7,416 nucleotides of DNA from UBA12567 sp964598425 (GTDB lineage: Bacteria; Planctomycetota; Phycisphaerae; Phycisphaerales; SM1A02). The notes under the pieces are model-generated. The model was not told the origin of the DNA. It worked only from the letters and a program-made list of their open reading frames with translations, and searched no databases. The stretch spans positions 1-7,416 of the forward strand of contig CAZRBV010000065.1 in NCBI GenBank assembly GCA_964598425.1. The letters are read 5' to 3'. Of the stretch, positions 6,580 through 7,416 are shown piece by piece (positions within the stretch are counted from its first letter, which is position 1; every line of letters begins with the position of its first letter). The position numbers were made by a program, and so were the translations under genes.

Positions 6580-7416
6580 GTGATTATGAACATTGTTGTC
6601 ATTCTGGTCATTGCGCTGCTGGCCTACTGGTGGGCGAATCAGGGTTTCTTCAGCGGACTCCTGCACTTCATCTGTGTCGTATGCGCTGCAGCGATCGCGT
6701 TTGCATGGTGGGAGCCGCTTGCCTATGGCCTGCTGCTCGGCTCATCAAAATGGAATGGGCTGGTACCCGGCTCAATGCTGCTGCTGCTTTTCCTGGTATC
6801 GCTTCTGATCCTCCGAAGCATCACCGACAAGGTCGCAGGAGGCAATACGCGTATTCCACGCCCAATTGATGCAACTGGCGGCGCCATCTTCGGCGCGGCA
6901 TCAGGGCTCGTCACTGCCGGCATGCTGGTCATAGGCACAGGGTTCATTGACATCCCTGAGGGAACCCTCGGCCATACCGGATGGGGTGTCGACGGCAATG
7001 GGCGGGTGCACGAGGAGACTGGAAGCGGCCAGGACTATGCCACACAATTGTGGATTCCAGTCGACACACTGACGGCGAGGCTCTTTGAAGGCCTCAGTAT
7101 GGGGTCCTTGCACCCAGACATTGATGGGCGTCCCATGGCCGCATGGAATCCGTACCTGGACAGGCAGGCAACACTTCTGCGAACACGACTTCGGTCAGAG
7201 GATCCATACACCGTCACCCAGCTCGCGCAAGCGCCGGGCAGTGTCACGATTGCGGCCCCACTCTCATCAACTGAGGCCAACGGAACGACCTGGTGGATGA
7301 TCCCGATGGAGTTCTCCAAAGAGGGCATGGACCTTGGCCGCGGGATCGCCATCGGAAATACGCAGGTGAGGCTCGTTGGGACAACGGACGATGGGACGTC
7401 GGTTCGGCATCCGAGA
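6580..7416 (+). CDS. CvpA-like multi-pass membrane protein (3' end outside window)
   Basis: Open from GTG 6580 to the right edge (279 codons), so incomplete. Four hydrophobic segments fit inner-membrane helices: about 4-22, 27-53, 64-79 and 98-122. The stretch from about 81 to 118 (ITDKVAG, then PRPIDATGGAIFGAASGLV) matches the CvpA (colicin V production) family pattern, in which a short polar segment leads into a Gly/Ala-rich helix with a D-x-x-x-G-x-x-x-G pattern. CvpA proteins are small polytopic inner-membrane proteins of poorly defined role in secretion, envelope integrity and biofilm. Here about 155 polar residues (from about 123) follow the last helix, longer than in plain CvpA (about 160 residues in total in E. 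coli), so this is an extended member. The extra part carries no motif I recognise. It starts 19 bases after the pseudo-ATPase gene behind a strong ribosome site, so it is likely the third gene of the pilT operon. CvpA assignment is moderate; the frame itself is secure. Confidence 0.82.
   Translation, partial: MIMNIVVILVIALLAYWWANQGFFSGLLHFICVVCAAAIAFAWWEPLAYGLLLGSSKWNGLVPGSMLLLLFLVSLLILRSITDKVAGGNTRIPRPIDATGGAIFGAASGLVTAGMLVIGTGFIDIPEGTLGHTGWGVDGNGRVHEETGSGQDYATQLWIPVDTLTARLFEGLSMGSLHPDIDGRPMAAWNPYLDRQATLLRTRLRSEDPYTVTQLAQAPGSVTIAAPLSSTEANGTTWWMIPMEFSKEGMDLGRGIAIGNTQVRLVGTTDDGTSVRHPR

Overview
The window looks like chromosomal DNA from a GC-rich bacterium (roughly 60% G+C by eye). The gene mix is a stand-alone PilT beside a membrane-anchored GspE/PilB relative, a GTPase with a membrane anchor and proline-rich tail, and weak Shine-Dalgarno use at some genes. 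I think a planctomycete (Phycisphaerae-like) is most likely, but this rests on protein style and not on a marker gene. I saw no tRNA, rRNA, CRISPR array, transposase or phage gene.

Six protein-coding genes fill almost the whole window in two divergent groups separated by a 133-base promoter region (3625-3757). The leftward group reads guaB (IMP dehydrogenase, complete), then a GTPase with a C-terminal membrane anchor (complete), then a protein with a single membrane segment and a proline-rich tail that runs off the left edge (partial). The last two genes overlap by four bases (GTGA), so they are probably translationally coupled. The pair resembles the 'double-GTPase plus GTPase-associated protein' gene pairs proposed as NTP-dependent conflict or signalling systems. 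That match is from remembered family patterns and needs a profile search.

The rightward group reads pilT (complete, all motor motifs intact), then a GspE/PilB-fold protein, then a CvpA-like membrane protein that runs off the right edge (partial). The GspE/PilB-fold protein keeps its tetracysteine zinc motif, has lost the Walker A lysine and other catalytic residues, and has gained an N-terminal membrane domain. The three genes are separated by only 4 and 19 bases and probably form one operon. An intact PilT next to a membrane-anchored pseudo-ATPase suggests the second protein is a regulator, scaffold or partner of a pilus-type machine, not its motor.

The two most interesting points are the membrane-anchored pseudo-ATPase and the GTPase/partner pair. 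A third is that guaB appears to be transcribed as a leaderless message: a TTGACA-17-GATCAT promoter places the transcription start at or next to the ATG, and no Shine-Dalgarno sequence is visible. The first ~50 bases are extremely G-rich low-complexity sequence at the window edge and should be read with caution.
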